This document shows, in pieces, positions 8,147 through 16,185 of a DNA stretch of 40,935 nucleotides (position 1 is its first letter; each line of letters starts with the position of its first letter). The stretch comes from Desulfovibrio sp. (GTDB lineage Bacteria; Desulfobacterota; Desulfovibrionia; Desulfovibrionales; Desulfovibrionaceae): contig JAILPJ010000106.1 of the NCBI GenBank assembly GCA_024699605.1, positions 1 through 40,935 on the forward strand, in the 5' to 3' direction. A model generated the notes under the pieces. The model worked only from the letters and a program-made list of their open reading frames with translations. It was not told where the DNA came from and did no database searches. The position numbers were made by a program, and so were the translations under genes.

Positions 8147-8875
8147 CTACTGTTGCTCCTTGGCATGAGCCGCCTGGGCGGCTTTTTGCACATTTTCCAA
8201 TTTTTCTTCTTTTAAGAAAAACTCATCGCCGCGCGCCCAGTAACGCAGGCCCGGATGATCACGGAACTGTTCCAGGGCTTTGTTCTGGCTCTCTTCGTCG
8301 TCACCGTGGAAACGGATCTTGACCTTACGCATATCGGCGCCACGCACCGATGAGAGCACAGAAATAATGCGCATGCCTGAATTGCGCAGCTTTCCAAGAA
8401 CTTCACGCAAGGTGCCCGGCTTGTAGGGCAAGAAGAAACCAACCTCAACGCCAGGCTGGTCGCTTCCGCTCAAATCCAGAAGGGCCTTAAAAACATCAAG
8501 ACCTGTCATGATCCCAAGGAGTTTGCCTGCGGCATCGGTCACGGGCAAACAAGCCACATGCCGGTCAATCATCTTCTGGGCTGCCTGCTCAATGGTACTG
8601 TGAGGACTGATGGTTACCGGATTGGGCACCATGGCCTCGCGCACCTTGGTCGTCTCAAGCAGCTCAAGGGCCTCGAGAATTTCCACGCCCGTGGCATTGG
8701 TCGGGGCAAAACGTTTTAAATCCGTGGTACAGAGGATGCCCACGACCATGGATTTTTCATCAACCACGGGCAGACGGTGAATATTGTGCTCGCGAAACAG
8801 CCGACGTGCCTGCCTGAGTGTCATGTCGGGCGTAACCGAAACGGGATTTTCTTTCATCCAGTCAAGTATCAGCAT
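8147..8875 (-). CDS. CBS-domain pair protein with C-terminal ACT-like domain
   Basis: From the ATG at 8875 this is a 242-residue cytoplasmic protein. It has two CBS motifs: residues about 1-60 (MKENPVSVTPDMTLRQA, HRLPVVDEKSMVVGIL) and 72-135 (MVPNPVTISPHSTIEQA, ACLPVTDAAGKLLGIMTGLD). A segment at about 150-210 (LREVLGKLRNSGMRIISVLS) looks like an ACT domain. CBS pairs bind adenine nucleotides and ACT domains bind amino acids, so a sensor role is likely but the ligand is unknown. It lies after frdB with a 130-nt gap that contains a hairpin, so it may be only partly co-transcribed. Confidence 0.85.
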   Translation of the reverse strand: MLILDWMKENPVSVTPDMTLRQARRLFREHNIHRLPVVDEKSMVVGILCTTDLKRFAPTNATGVEILEALELLETTKVREAMVPNPVTISPHSTIEQAAQKMIDRHVACLPVTDAAGKLLGIMTGLDVFKALLDLSGSDQPGVEVGFFLPYKPGTLREVLGKLRNSGMRIISVLSSVRGADMRKVKIRFHGDDEESQNKALEQFRDHPGLRYWARGDEFFLKEEKLENVQKAAQAAHAKEQQ

Positions 8876-8963
8876 AGGGTCGTTTCCTTGCAAATAGGGA
8901 AAACCAACGTCCTCAAAGCTTCAAGCGCATGGCCTGCAAGCCTGTAAAAGACGCGGCAAATGC

Positions 8964-8991
8964 CCCTGTGGAGACAGAAGCCTCCACAGGG
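8964..8991. terminator. 10-bp hairpin between frdB and the CBS gene
   Basis: CCCTGTGGAG pairs with CTCCACAGGG around an 8-nt loop. There is no T-tract on the minus strand, so it may be a transcript-stability or attenuating stem rather than a full terminator. Confidence 0.45.
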
Positions 8992-9005
8992 AAAACCATC
9001 ACACC

Positions 9006-9788
9006 TTAGGACTGGCTTTTGCAGCTGCAGCCCTGGAACTTCTTGCGGATGAATTCAGGAAGAATACCGCGCACCGATTCAAGGCTGACCATGCGGCGCA
9101 TAATACCCAGCTGATCGTGCAGCGGCAGCTTCTTGGGACAGACCGAATCGCAGGCCAAGAGGCCCATGCAGCCAAAGACACCCCGATCATCGCCGATCAG
9201 ATCGTAAAAATCTCCGGCTGTGCGTTTATCGCGGGGATCTATGTAGAAACGCGCCAGGCGGTTGATGGCCGTGGCCCCCATAAAATCCTCACGCATGCGC
9301 GCCGTGCCGCAGGCCGCCACACAGCAACCGCATTCTATACAACGGTCAAGCTCAAAGATCTTGGTGGCAAGCTCATTGTCCATCCGCTCTTCCTGAGCAT
9401 TGGGATCAAAAGCCTGATTGGTGTGAATCCAGGATTCGATTTTCTTGCCGACATTGCGAAACCAGGTGCCGGTGTCAACGGAAAGGTCACCTAAAAGCTT
9501 GAAGACCGGCAGCGGATGAAGGCTGATGTGATCGGGAAGATCCGCCGTCTGGGTGTGACAGGCAAGACCGGGTCTGCCGTTGATGACCATACCGCAAGAG
9601 CCGCAGATTCCGGCCCGGCAGCAAAAATCAAATTGCAGACTGGCATCCTGGGTTTCTCGGATCATATTCAGAGCAATGAAGAGCGTCATGCTTGGATGCT
9701 CTTCAAGGGTGAAGGTCTGCATATGCGGAGTAGAATTCGGATCAAGCGGTGTGTAGCGGAAAATTTCAAAAGTCAGTGTTCGTCCCAT
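9006..9788 (-). CDS. frdB: Fumarate reductase iron-sulfur subunit
   Basis: This 260-residue subunit carries electrons from the haem b/quinol side to the flavoprotein. The plant-type [2Fe-2S] ligands are in CRAGICGSCG with the fourth Cys in GRPGLAC. The [4Fe-4S] and [3Fe-4S] clusters use CIECGCCVAACG and CMGLLACDSVCPK. It starts at the ATG at 9788 behind GGAGGAG. It follows frdA by 9 nt in the order frdC-frdA-frdB, the arrangement of the Wolinella-type enzyme (class with one di-haem membrane subunit). It is a peripheral membrane protein facing the cytoplasm. Confidence 0.95.
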   Translation of the reverse strand: MGRTLTFEIFRYTPLDPNSTPHMQTFTLEEHPSMTLFIALNMIRETQDASLQFDFCCRAGICGSCGMVINGRPGLACHTQTADLPDHISLHPLPVFKLLGDLSVDTGTWFRNVGKKIESWIHTNQAFDPNAQEERMDNELATKIFELDRCIECGCCVAACGTARMREDFMGATAINRLARFYIDPRDKRTAGDFYDLIGDDRGVFGCMGLLACDSVCPKKLPLHDQLGIMRRMVSLESVRGILPEFIRKKFQGCSCKSQS

Positions 9789-9797
9789 ATTCTCCTC

Positions 9798-11657
9798 CTA
9801 TGCGCCCTGCTCAAAAGGTACCAGCTGATCGTCCGACAAGGACTCGCCTTCAATGATCTTGCCTCCACCATAACCGCGGTCACCTGGCGGCAGAATAAAG
9901 AAAGGCGTTGCCGGTTCGTACTTCAGTGTGGGCAGCGTTGCCCCTTCAGGCCAGTAGGCCAAGGTACGCACCAGCCAATCCTTATCGTTGCGTTCAGGAT
10001 AATCTTCACGCGCATGCGCACCACGGCTTTCGGTGCGCATCAGAGCACCGTAGGCCGTGCAGAGCGCCAGCTTGACCATGCCGGTGACACGCAAAGCCAT
10101 GCCCAGTTCGGCATTGGGTCCAGCTGCGACGCGGCCCACAAGACGCATATTGCCACAACGTTCAAGGATTTCTTGAAGTTTATCCACACCAGCCTGCAGA
10201 TCAGGACCATTGCGGAAAATACCCACATGTTCCATCATCACGTCCTGCATGGCGTTGCGCAGCGTATAGCAGTCTTCACCTGTGCCGCTCTTGAGCTTTT
10301 CAATGCGTGCCTCGACCTTACGAGCGACATCACTCATCGCCTGGGTGGAGAAGGTTGTCTCATAGCCCTTGAGGAATTCCACAACCGCATGACCCACAAT
10401 GCGACCTGAAACCACTGTTTCAGCCAGGGAATTGCCACCCAGACGGTTGAAGCCGTGCATATCCCAACAGGCCGCCTCGCCGGCAGCAAAGAGGCCGTCA
10501 AGACCATAGGCGTGGCCGTCCTTATTGATGCGTACGCCGCCCATGCTGTAGTGCTGGGTGGGACGCACGGGAATCAGCTGGTGAATGGGATTGACACCCA
10601 AAAAATGCGTGGAAATATCGTAGACTTCCCGGAGATTGGTGGTGATGTGCTTTTCACCGAGATGCCGGATATCCAGCCAGAGATGCTCGCCATAGGGGCT
10701 CTTGACGCCAAAGCCCTTACGCATGTGCTCGGTCATGCGGCGGCTGACCACGTCGCGTGAGGCCAGTTCCGCCTTTTCCGGCTCATAGTCGGGCATAAAG
10801 CGGTATTCATTGACATCCAGGAGGGTTCCGCCATCGCCGCGGCAGCCTTCGGTCACGAGAATGTCTGTGGGCACCGTGCCTGTGGGGTGGAACTGCACAG
10901 CCTCCATATTGCCCAGGGGGACAAGACCTGTTTCCAGAGCCGCAATCTGACCACCACCGTCGCAGATCACCGCATTGGTTGTGGCCCGGTAGATGCGGCC
11001 ATAACCGCCTGTGGCAATGAGGGTCGCCTTGGCAAAATAGCCCACGAGCTCGCCGTTGCGCAGATCACGGGCCACACAACCCATGCAGCGTGTGCCGTCG
11101 TGAATCAGCATTTCGGCCTGCATGCGGTCATGCACTTCACAGCCCAGCTGCAGCATGCGGTTGTCTAAGGTAAAGAGCACGGCATGGCCTGTACCGTCCG
11201 AGGTATAACAGGTACGCCACTTGGCGGTGCCGCCAAAGGCCCGCGAGTGGATCAAACCTTCGTTTTCGGCCTTTTCAGTCGCCTGAAACGGTTTGCCACC
11301 CTTGTAGTAGGTGTGCTCACCCGGCACCACGCGGCTCCAGGGCACACCCATCCAAGCCATTTCGCGCATGGCAATGGGCGCTGTTTTGGCAAAGAGCCGT
11401 GCCACTTCCTGATCACAGCCCCAGTCTGAACCCTTCACGGTATCCTTGAAATGGATCTCGGGGCTATCGCCATCACCCATGATGGAGTTGCCCAGAGCAG
11501 CCTGCATGCCTCCCATGGCGGCCGAAGAGTGCGAACGCCTGGGCGGCACAACACTCAAACTGATGACTTTAAAGCCTGCCTGCGCGGCTTCCACAGCCAC
11601 CCGCTCACCAGCCAGACCTGCGCCAATACATAACACATCAGAATAAAAAACGCGCAT
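9798..11657 (-). CDS. frdA: Fumarate reductase flavoprotein subunit
   Basis: This 619-residue catalytic subunit reduces fumarate to succinate. The true start is the ATG at 11657 (MRVFYSDVLCIGAGLAG), behind AGGAGGG and 8 nt after the frdC stop; a longer frame to 11750 would overlap frdC. The FAD dinucleotide motif is IGAGLAGERVA. The covalent-flavin histidine lies in RRSHSSAAMGGMQ, the active-site segments are QFHPTGTVPTDILVTEGCRG and RPTQHYSMGGV, and the capping end has AAGEAACWDMHGFNRLGGN. All are intact. It faces the cytoplasm as part of the QFR complex, and reverse activity as succinate dehydrogenase is possible. Confidence 0.96.
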   Translation of the reverse strand: MRVFYSDVLCIGAGLAGERVAVEAAQAGFKVISLSVVPPRRSHSSAAMGGMQAALGNSIMGDGDSPEIHFKDTVKGSDWGCDQEVARLFAKTAPIAMREMAWMGVPWSRVVPGEHTYYKGGKPFQATEKAENEGLIHSRAFGGTAKWRTCYTSDGTGHAVLFTLDNRMLQLGCEVHDRMQAEMLIHDGTRCMGCVARDLRNGELVGYFAKATLIATGGYGRIYRATTNAVICDGGGQIAALETGLVPLGNMEAVQFHPTGTVPTDILVTEGCRGDGGTLLDVNEYRFMPDYEPEKAELASRDVVSRRMTEHMRKGFGVKSPYGEHLWLDIRHLGEKHITTNLREVYDISTHFLGVNPIHQLIPVRPTQHYSMGGVRINKDGHAYGLDGLFAAGEAACWDMHGFNRLGGNSLAETVVSGRIVGHAVVEFLKGYETTFSTQAMSDVARKVEARIEKLKSGTGEDCYTLRNAMQDVMMEHVGIFRNGPDLQAGVDKLQEILERCGNMRLVGRVAAGPNAELGMALRVTGMVKLALCTAYGALMRTESRGAHAREDYPERNDKDWLVRTLAYWPEGATLPTLKYEPATPFFILPPGDRGYGGGKIIEGESLSDDQLVPFEQGA

Positions 11658-11665
11658 ACGCCCTC

Positions 11666-12292
11666 CTATCCCTGACACCACACGCGCGAGAGCGCAAGAA
11701 CGCCAAGCAGCAGATAACAGCCCATGCCAATCAACAGACGGCGGCGCCAAACTTCACGCTTGGCCTTCACACAAAAACCGTACTTCACAGCTATGCGGAA
11801 AATGCCAATGCCAGTGTGGGCAATGACTGAGGGCAAGAAGAAGACGTGGAAAAACAGCCAGCCCTGATGCAGACGCTGACTGCTCTTAACCACCTCAATG
11901 GGCAAATCGCACATCACGGTATAGACGTGGAAAAAAGCTCCCACGAGAATAATCACTGCCGTTGCCACCTGCACAAGCCAGAGCCAGGTGTCGGGATCTT
12001 TGAGGGTACGGGCATGGTCCACAAAGATGGCAAGCTCGCCAGCACGGAAGGGCATTTTTCTGGCCGCGATCCAAAAATGGAAAACTATTAAGAGGAGAAT
12101 ACAGGGGGCGCCCAGCTGAGCGGCATAGGTTGCCTCCAGCAGCCAGCCAATGCCATCGGTCAGATCCGGGCTGAGTACCACGCTCCCTTCCAGCAGAAGA
12201 TGAATACAGACAAAAAAGGCCAGACACGCACCCGACAGTGCCTGCCAGAAATCAAGACGTTGACGGATGAGCTCGGGGGATCTCGGGGTCAT
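11666..12292 (-). CDS. frdC: Fumarate reductase di-haem cytochrome b subunit
   Basis: This 208-residue membrane subunit has five predicted helices. Haem-ligand-like histidines lie in the first (FFVCIHLLLEGS), second (VFHFWIAARK), third (GAFFHVYTVM) and fourth (IAHTGIGIFRIA) helices, the pattern of the Wolinella-type di-haem QFR. It oxidises menaquinol and anchors FrdA and FrdB. The start ATG at 12292 has GGGAGGAC just before it, 9 nt after the fumarase beta gene. Translation runs into frdA with a short gap, so the three subunits are co-expressed. Confidence 0.9.
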   Translation of the reverse strand: MTPRSPELIRQRLDFWQALSGACLAFFVCIHLLLEGSVVLSPDLTDGIGWLLEATYAAQLGAPCILLLIVFHFWIAARKMPFRAGELAIFVDHARTLKDPDTWLWLVQVATAVIILVGAFFHVYTVMCDLPIEVVKSSQRLHQGWLFFHVFFLPSVIAHTGIGIFRIAVKYGFCVKAKREVWRRRLLIGMGCYLLLGVLALSRVWCQG

Positions 12293-12301
12293 GCGTCCTC
12301 C

Positions 12302-12859
12302 CTAGATTTTCTTGTACGGGGCCTGCCCGGCCTCATACTGATTGTTCCCAAGACAGTCGATGACCACAATGGCCGGGAACTGTTCCACTTCCATGAGGGC
12401 CAGGGCTTCGGGGCCAAGCTCAGGCCACGCCAAAACGCTGTATTTTTTGATGCAACGTGAGATCAGAGCGCCTGCTCCGCCCACGGCAGCCATATAGGGT
12501 ACACCGTAGGTTTTCATCGCCTCCACCACTTCGGGCTTGCGGTAGCCCTTGCCGATCATGCCTTTCAAGCCGCAAGCCAGAAGCCTCGGCGTATAGGCAT
12601 CCATCCGGCCGCTCGTGGTTGGGCCGGCACTGCCAATGGCCTGGCCCGGCTTGGCCGGTGAAGGGCCGACATAGTAGACCACATGGCCTGTGAGATCCAA
12701 GGGTAATGACTCACCCCGGTCCAGGCACTCGCACAGACGCTTATGCGCCGCATCACGCGCCGCTAAAATCACACCGGAAATACGCACACTGTCACCAGCC
12801 CGCAGACTTCTGGCCAAAGCATCATCAAAGGGCGCCGTAATATACTTGATCTCGCTCAT
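12302..12859 (-). CDS. Class I fumarate hydratase, beta subunit
   Basis: This 185-residue subunit converts malate to fumarate together with the alpha subunit. It begins MSEIKYITAPFDDALARSL at ATG 12859, with AGGAGGG at good distance; an upstream GTG at 12865 abuts the SD and is unlikely. Family signatures are GSAGPTTSGRMDAYTP, IGKGYRK, AAVGGAGALIS and the C-terminal MEVEQFPAIVVIDCLGN. In this two-gene form the fused FumA chain is split. The next gene is frdC, linking fumarate formation to fumarate reduction. Confidence 0.92.
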   Translation of the reverse strand: MSEIKYITAPFDDALARSLRAGDSVRISGVILAARDAAHKRLCECLDRGESLPLDLTGHVVYYVGPSPAKPGQAIGSAGPTTSGRMDAYTPRLLACGLKGMIGKGYRKPEVVEAMKTYGVPYMAAVGGAGALISRCIKKYSVLAWPELGPEALALMEVEQFPAIVVIDCLGNNQYEAGQAPYKKI

Positions 12860-12870
12860 CTGCACCCTCC

Positions 12871-13716
12871 TTAGAGCACGATCTCGGCGTGACGCGCCGC
12901 ATGACAGTTAATGTTCACGGCACAGGGCAGCTGCGCAATATGTGTTGCCGCCCATTCCACATGGACGGCCAGCGCTGTGGTCACGCCGCCAAGCCCCTGC
13001 GGTCCGATACCCGTATTATTGACCAGAGCCAAGAGCTCGTCTTCCAAGGCCGCATAACGCGGATCAGGATTCTTGCTCAGAAGATCACGGGCTGCCGCGC
13101 GTTTGGCCAAAAGACAGCAGAGTTCCATATTGCCACCTAAGCCCACACCCACAACCATGGGTGGGCAGGCATTGGGACCTGCTGCCAGCACGGCCTCAAG
13201 CACGGTCTTGCGCACACCTTCCAGGCCGTCTGCCGGCACCAGCATCTTGAGCACACTCTTATTTTCCGAGCCGGCACCTTTGGGCGCCAGACGCAAACGC
13301 AAGGAATCTCCGGGGACAATGCGCACATGCAAGACACAGGGCGTATTATCGCCGGTATTTTTTCGTTCAAAAAGCGGCTCAGCCACACTCGACTTACGCA
13401 GATAGCCCTCCACGTAGCCTTTGTGCACACCGGCGTTGATAGCTTCGGTAAAGTCGCCGCCTGTGATGTGCAGATCTTGCCCCACGTCGGCAAAAATCAC
13501 GGCGAGTCCGGTATCCTGACAGATGGGCACGGTTTCTGTGCGGGCAATGGCGGCATTATCCAGCAATTGCTGCAAAATGTCGCGACCCACCGCCGATGGT
13601 TCGCTTTGCTTGGCGTTCTCAAAGGCGGCACGCATATCTTCGGGCAGACGGCAGCAGGCCTCAACACAGAGATCAGCCACAGCCTGGGTAATTTTTGCGG
13701 TAGAGAGTTCTTTCAC
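12871..13716 (-). CDS. Class I fumarate hydratase, alpha subunit
   Basis: This 281-residue subunit holds the [4Fe-4S] cluster. Its cysteine ligands are expected in PICQDTG, GPNACPP and near GGNMELC. The start is GTG at 13716 (VKELSTAKITQ), chosen because GGAGGAG lies 6 nt upstream; the longer frame to 13746 has no such signal. The segments VHKGYVEGYLRKSS and NIGTGIGPQG-like NNTGIGPQGLGGVTTALAV are typical. The gene precedes the beta gene by 11 nt. It could also act on tartrate, but the neighbourhood argues for fumarase. Confidence 0.92.
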   Translation of the reverse strand: MKELSTAKITQAVADLCVEACCRLPEDMRAAFENAKQSEPSAVGRDILQQLLDNAAIARTETVPICQDTGLAVIFADVGQDLHITGGDFTEAINAGVHKGYVEGYLRKSSVAEPLFERKNTGDNTPCVLHVRIVPGDSLRLRLAPKGAGSENKSVLKMLVPADGLEGVRKTVLEAVLAAGPNACPPMVVGVGLGGNMELCCLLAKRAAARDLLSKNPDPRYAALEDELLALVNNTGIGPQGLGGVTTALAVHVEWAATHIAQLPCAVNINCHAARHAEIVL

Positions 13717-13829
13717 GATAGTTCTCCTCCAGTACCTACATGCCAAAAGATCAGATTCTCAAAGATAGGCAAAGGCGCATTGCAAGGCAAGGGCAAGCGC
13801 TCAAGCCTGGTTTTTCAAGGTATCTCGGC

Positions 13830-15209
13830 TTACGGATAGAAAGGCCAGATCATGGGGATGAAGAGCACACAAATCACCAAGGAGAGCAGCTGCAGGGGCC
13901 AGCCAGCCTTGATGTAATCACCAAAACTATAACGACCGGGCCCGAGCACGATGGTATTGGGAGGAGTGGCGATGGGGGTCAGGAAGCAGCAGGAGGCGGA
14001 CATGGCAATACCCATGATGATGGGCAGAGGCGAAATGCCACTGGCCATGGCAATGGGCATGGCCAAGGGGGCCATCAAAGCCGCTGTGGCGGTATTGCTC
14101 ATAAAGTTGGTGATAACGGCGGTCAGGGCGCAGCAGACAAACATCAGCAACCAGGGATTGCTGACCATCTTGACCACCGCCGAGGCCACAATGGCCGCAG
14201 CTCCGGACTTGTCCATGGCCGCGGACATGGACAGCATGCCGGCAAAGAGGAAAATCGTGGTCCAGTCAACACTGCGGAAAGCCTCACGCATGGTCATACA
14301 ACCGGAGATGATCATCAGACTCGCGCCCAGAACAGCGGCTGTGGTCAGGGGCATGAGCTCACTGGCCATCATGAAGACCACGAAGCTGAAAATCACGATG
14401 GAATGCCACATCTTGTGTTCGCGACGCTGTTTGCCGCTATCCAGAGCCTCGACTTCGTCGTCAAGTTTTTTGTCAGGCAAAAGGCGATAGCCATAGACCG
14501 CATAGTAGACAAGACCGGCCACTAACAGCGGAATACCGATCAGACCAAATTCAAAGAAGCCAAAGGGCCGCAGGGGCAGCGTGGGATCGGCTTCCAGCAT
14601 GCCGTTGATCACGCCATTGACAATGCCGTTGGGCGGTGTGCCCACAAGGGTTGCCGTACCACCCAGAGAAGAGGCAAAAGCCACGGGCATCAAAACGCGT
14701 CCTGGGGCAATTTTGGCTTTCAGACACATGCCCAGAACCATGGGCACGGCCACAACAGTGGTACCGGTATTGGAAAGCATGGTGGACAAAAGACCAATGG
14801 AAACCATGGTATAAATGATCAGTTTCAATTGGCTGCCCTTGGAAAAGCGTACGGCTAAGGCACCGACCTTGTCAGCAAAACCAGTCACGAACGTTGCTTC
14901 ACCGACGATGAACATGGCCATAAAAAGCACAACCGTGGGATCGCCAAAGTAGCTAAAAGCCGCCTTGGAGGTGATGACCTTGGTCAAAGAAAGAGCGACT
15001 GGTACCAAAAGCGCTGTGACGGGAAGAGGTACTACTTCCGTAAAAAACATCACAGCCGATACAACCAGGATACCCAGAGTGATGTAAGCTTTCGTAGGAT
15101 CTTCGGGCAACGTGATGGTTTTGGCCGCAGCGGCCCACACATCCTGCCCGAAGGCGAGCATACAGCACGTCACCACGAGCATCATCCCAAACGGTAACAA
15201 TCGTTTCAT
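13830..15209 (-). CDS. DASS/SLC13-family sodium:dicarboxylate (C4) symporter
   Basis: This 459-residue integral membrane transporter has about 11-12 helices. The two family repeats show SNTGTTVVAVP and SNTATAALMAPLA, and the paired GTPPNGIVNG and ATPPNTIVLG motifs, which build the sodium and carboxylate sites. I choose the ATG at 15209 (MKRLLPFGMML, signal-like), not the upstream ATG at 15266, because the intervening 57 nt form a structured leader shared with three other genes. It probably imports fumarate, malate or succinate for the fumarase and fumarate reductase genes downstream. The exact substrate is inferred from context. Confidence 0.9.
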   Translation of the reverse strand: MKRLLPFGMMLVVTCCMLAFGQDVWAAAAKTITLPEDPTKAYITLGILVVSAVMFFTEVVPLPVTALLVPVALSLTKVITSKAAFSYFGDPTVVLFMAMFIVGEATFVTGFADKVGALAVRFSKGSQLKLIIYTMVSIGLLSTMLSNTGTTVVAVPMVLGMCLKAKIAPGRVLMPVAFASSLGGTATLVGTPPNGIVNGVINGMLEADPTLPLRPFGFFEFGLIGIPLLVAGLVYYAVYGYRLLPDKKLDDEVEALDSGKQRREHKMWHSIVIFSFVVFMMASELMPLTTAAVLGASLMIISGCMTMREAFRSVDWTTIFLFAGMLSMSAAMDKSGAAAIVASAVVKMVSNPWLLMFVCCALTAVITNFMSNTATAALMAPLAMPIAMASGISPLPIIMGIAMSASCCFLTPIATPPNTIVLGPGRYSFGDYIKAGWPLQLLSLVICVLFIPMIWPFYP

Positions 15210-15264
15210 CAGTTCTTCGGCGTGGAAACCCCGGATCAACGTCCGAGGAGGAAACGCCGCCTCC
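15207..15264 (-). promoter_or_regulatory. Structured translation-initiation leader, copy A (DASS gene)
   Basis: On the minus strand GGAGG (15264-15260) is followed at once by CGGCG (15259-15255). A hairpin CCTCGGA/TCCGGGG (15248-15229) comes next, then CGCCG (15222-15218), 8 nt, and the start ATG (15209-15207). CGGCG and CGCCG can pair, looping out 32 nt and bringing the Shine-Dalgarno next to the AUG. No other SD precedes the ATG. Three more copies occur at 30002, 31815 and 33163. Confidence 0.7.
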
Positions 15265-15267
15265 ATT

Positions 15268-15713
15268 CATTTTCCAGTATTGAGTTAGGAATGGGCGTCT
15301 GATCGACTGATCAGACGTCAGTATGTTCTTGAGCTGCTTTCGACTGTTTCGCTTGTAGTTTGGCTATTGAACGACCCCTTTGTGTGATGGCAACTGGTCG
15401 GGTTTTTTCCCTGCTTTTTCGCATGCGCGACATTGGCTATGACCATGTCCCGTGGAAAATCCGTGGATCGGCTTTTTCTGAAGCTTGTATCCGTGGGAAA
15501 AACCCTAAGAATCAAACATCGTCCGTTGATGTGATCCTTGTCCAGTGCACTTGATGAGCAGCGGACGCTTATGAGCTGCAAATACGGACAGGCTCCAATC
15601 CCTTTGTCGTGAAGAGAGGCAGTTTTCGACGGCTTTCGCCCTCGCATCTCGCCAAAGTAACACACGGCTATGCGGACTGAGGCTGAGCAAGCAAAAAACG
15701 CGTTGGCTTGTGC
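15268..15713. other. Intergenic region upstream of the dicarboxylate transporter
   Basis: I find no supportable gene. The main structures are the palindrome at 15296-15317 and the leader at 15207-15264. The overlapping short frames have no start signal or family motif. Confidence 0.45.
15296..15317. promoter_or_regulatory. Perfect inverted repeat, candidate operator or leader hairpin
   Basis: CGTCTGATC and GATCAGACG are separated by GACT, giving perfect 9-bp arms. It lies about 32 bp before the GGAGG of the dicarboxylate transporter leader, where a repressor or activator site would sit. It could equally form an RNA hairpin. No regulator gene lies beside it. Confidence 0.45.
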
Positions 15714-15743
15714 AAGCCTCGTTCTTCAGGCGAGGTGGCTGAC
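15714..15743 (+). mobile_element. Possible orphan IS200/IS605 right-end-like hairpin
   Basis: AAGCCTCGTTCTTCAGGCGA followed by GGTGGCTGAC resembles the 3' end (omega-RNA scaffold or right-end hairpin) that follows TnpB genes: CCTCG pairs with CGAGG and GGCTGAC follows. No TnpB or TnpA frame is seen nearby. The call rests on motif memory and is tentative. Confidence 0.3.
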
Positions 15744-16085
15744 TCTGATTCCCCTAAGGGATTGAAAAAATCTTCTGTAGCCAGGCATCTCACTTTTGCC
15801 GTGCACAGAAGAGAAAAATGAGCATTCTCAGCATAGCATACACGCATATTTCGGGCAAGCAGAAAGACAGAAACGGACAAAACATCAGTTTCGCATTGAT
15901 AATTCATTTGGTCCTATTTCATTGCTAGGCACACCATTCTTGGCCGTTTTCTCTGTGCTGTTGTAGGCTGAAGGTTGCTGGGCCATCCTTTTTCAAGACA
16001 GGCCCAAGCTTGCGCCATCTGCACACTCCGTCTACTTGGCAGGCCAAAAGGCGCAAAATAAGACAGAGGCCAATGCCATCTTTTT
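15744..16085. other. Intergenic, no gene recognised
   Basis: Nothing with coding character or a clear structure is seen between the IS-like hairpin and the nickel operon promoter. Confidence 0.45.
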
Positions 16086-16112
16086 GTGTTACGATATTGA
16101 CAAACGTGCTAC
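16086..16112 (+). promoter_or_regulatory. Candidate NikR operator
   Basis: GTGTTAC (16086-16092) and GTGCTAC (16106-16112) are separated by 13 nt. Published delta-proteobacterial NikR sites, as I recall, are GTGTTAC-N13/14-GTAACAC. The left half and spacing match; the right half matches at 4 of 7. The site overlaps the -35 element of the nik promoter, and nikR lies at the end of the cluster. Repression by nickel-loaded NikR is inferred. Confidence 0.45.
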
Positions 16113-16125
16113 TAAAGCCTATAGC
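16097..16125 (+). promoter_or_regulatory. Sigma-70-type promoter of the nickel uptake operon
   Basis: TTGACA (16097-16102), a 17-nt spacer and TATAGC (16120-16125). Transcription would begin near 16132 and give a leader of about 175 nt before the first gene, containing the structure at 16186-16270. Confidence 0.65.
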
Positions 16126-16185
16126 ATTGTCGTCTTTTTGAAGACAAAAAACGCCCTTTTCACTTTCCCCTCATCCAGGTCAGAC

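Noticed and set aside
9516-10409. A long plus-strand frame over frdB and frdA.
   Set aside because: It is the antisense shadow of two clearly coding genes with intact motifs.
13740-14525. A 261-codon plus-strand frame rich in Gly, His and Gln.
   Set aside because: It is antisense to the dicarboxylate transporter; the composition is the mirror of membrane-protein codons.
15207-15217. CTGATGA in leader copy A (also at 30054 in copy B) suggested a hammerhead ribozyme core.
   Set aside because: The required GAAA and cleavage segments do not follow in place, and the ATG within it is the start codon.
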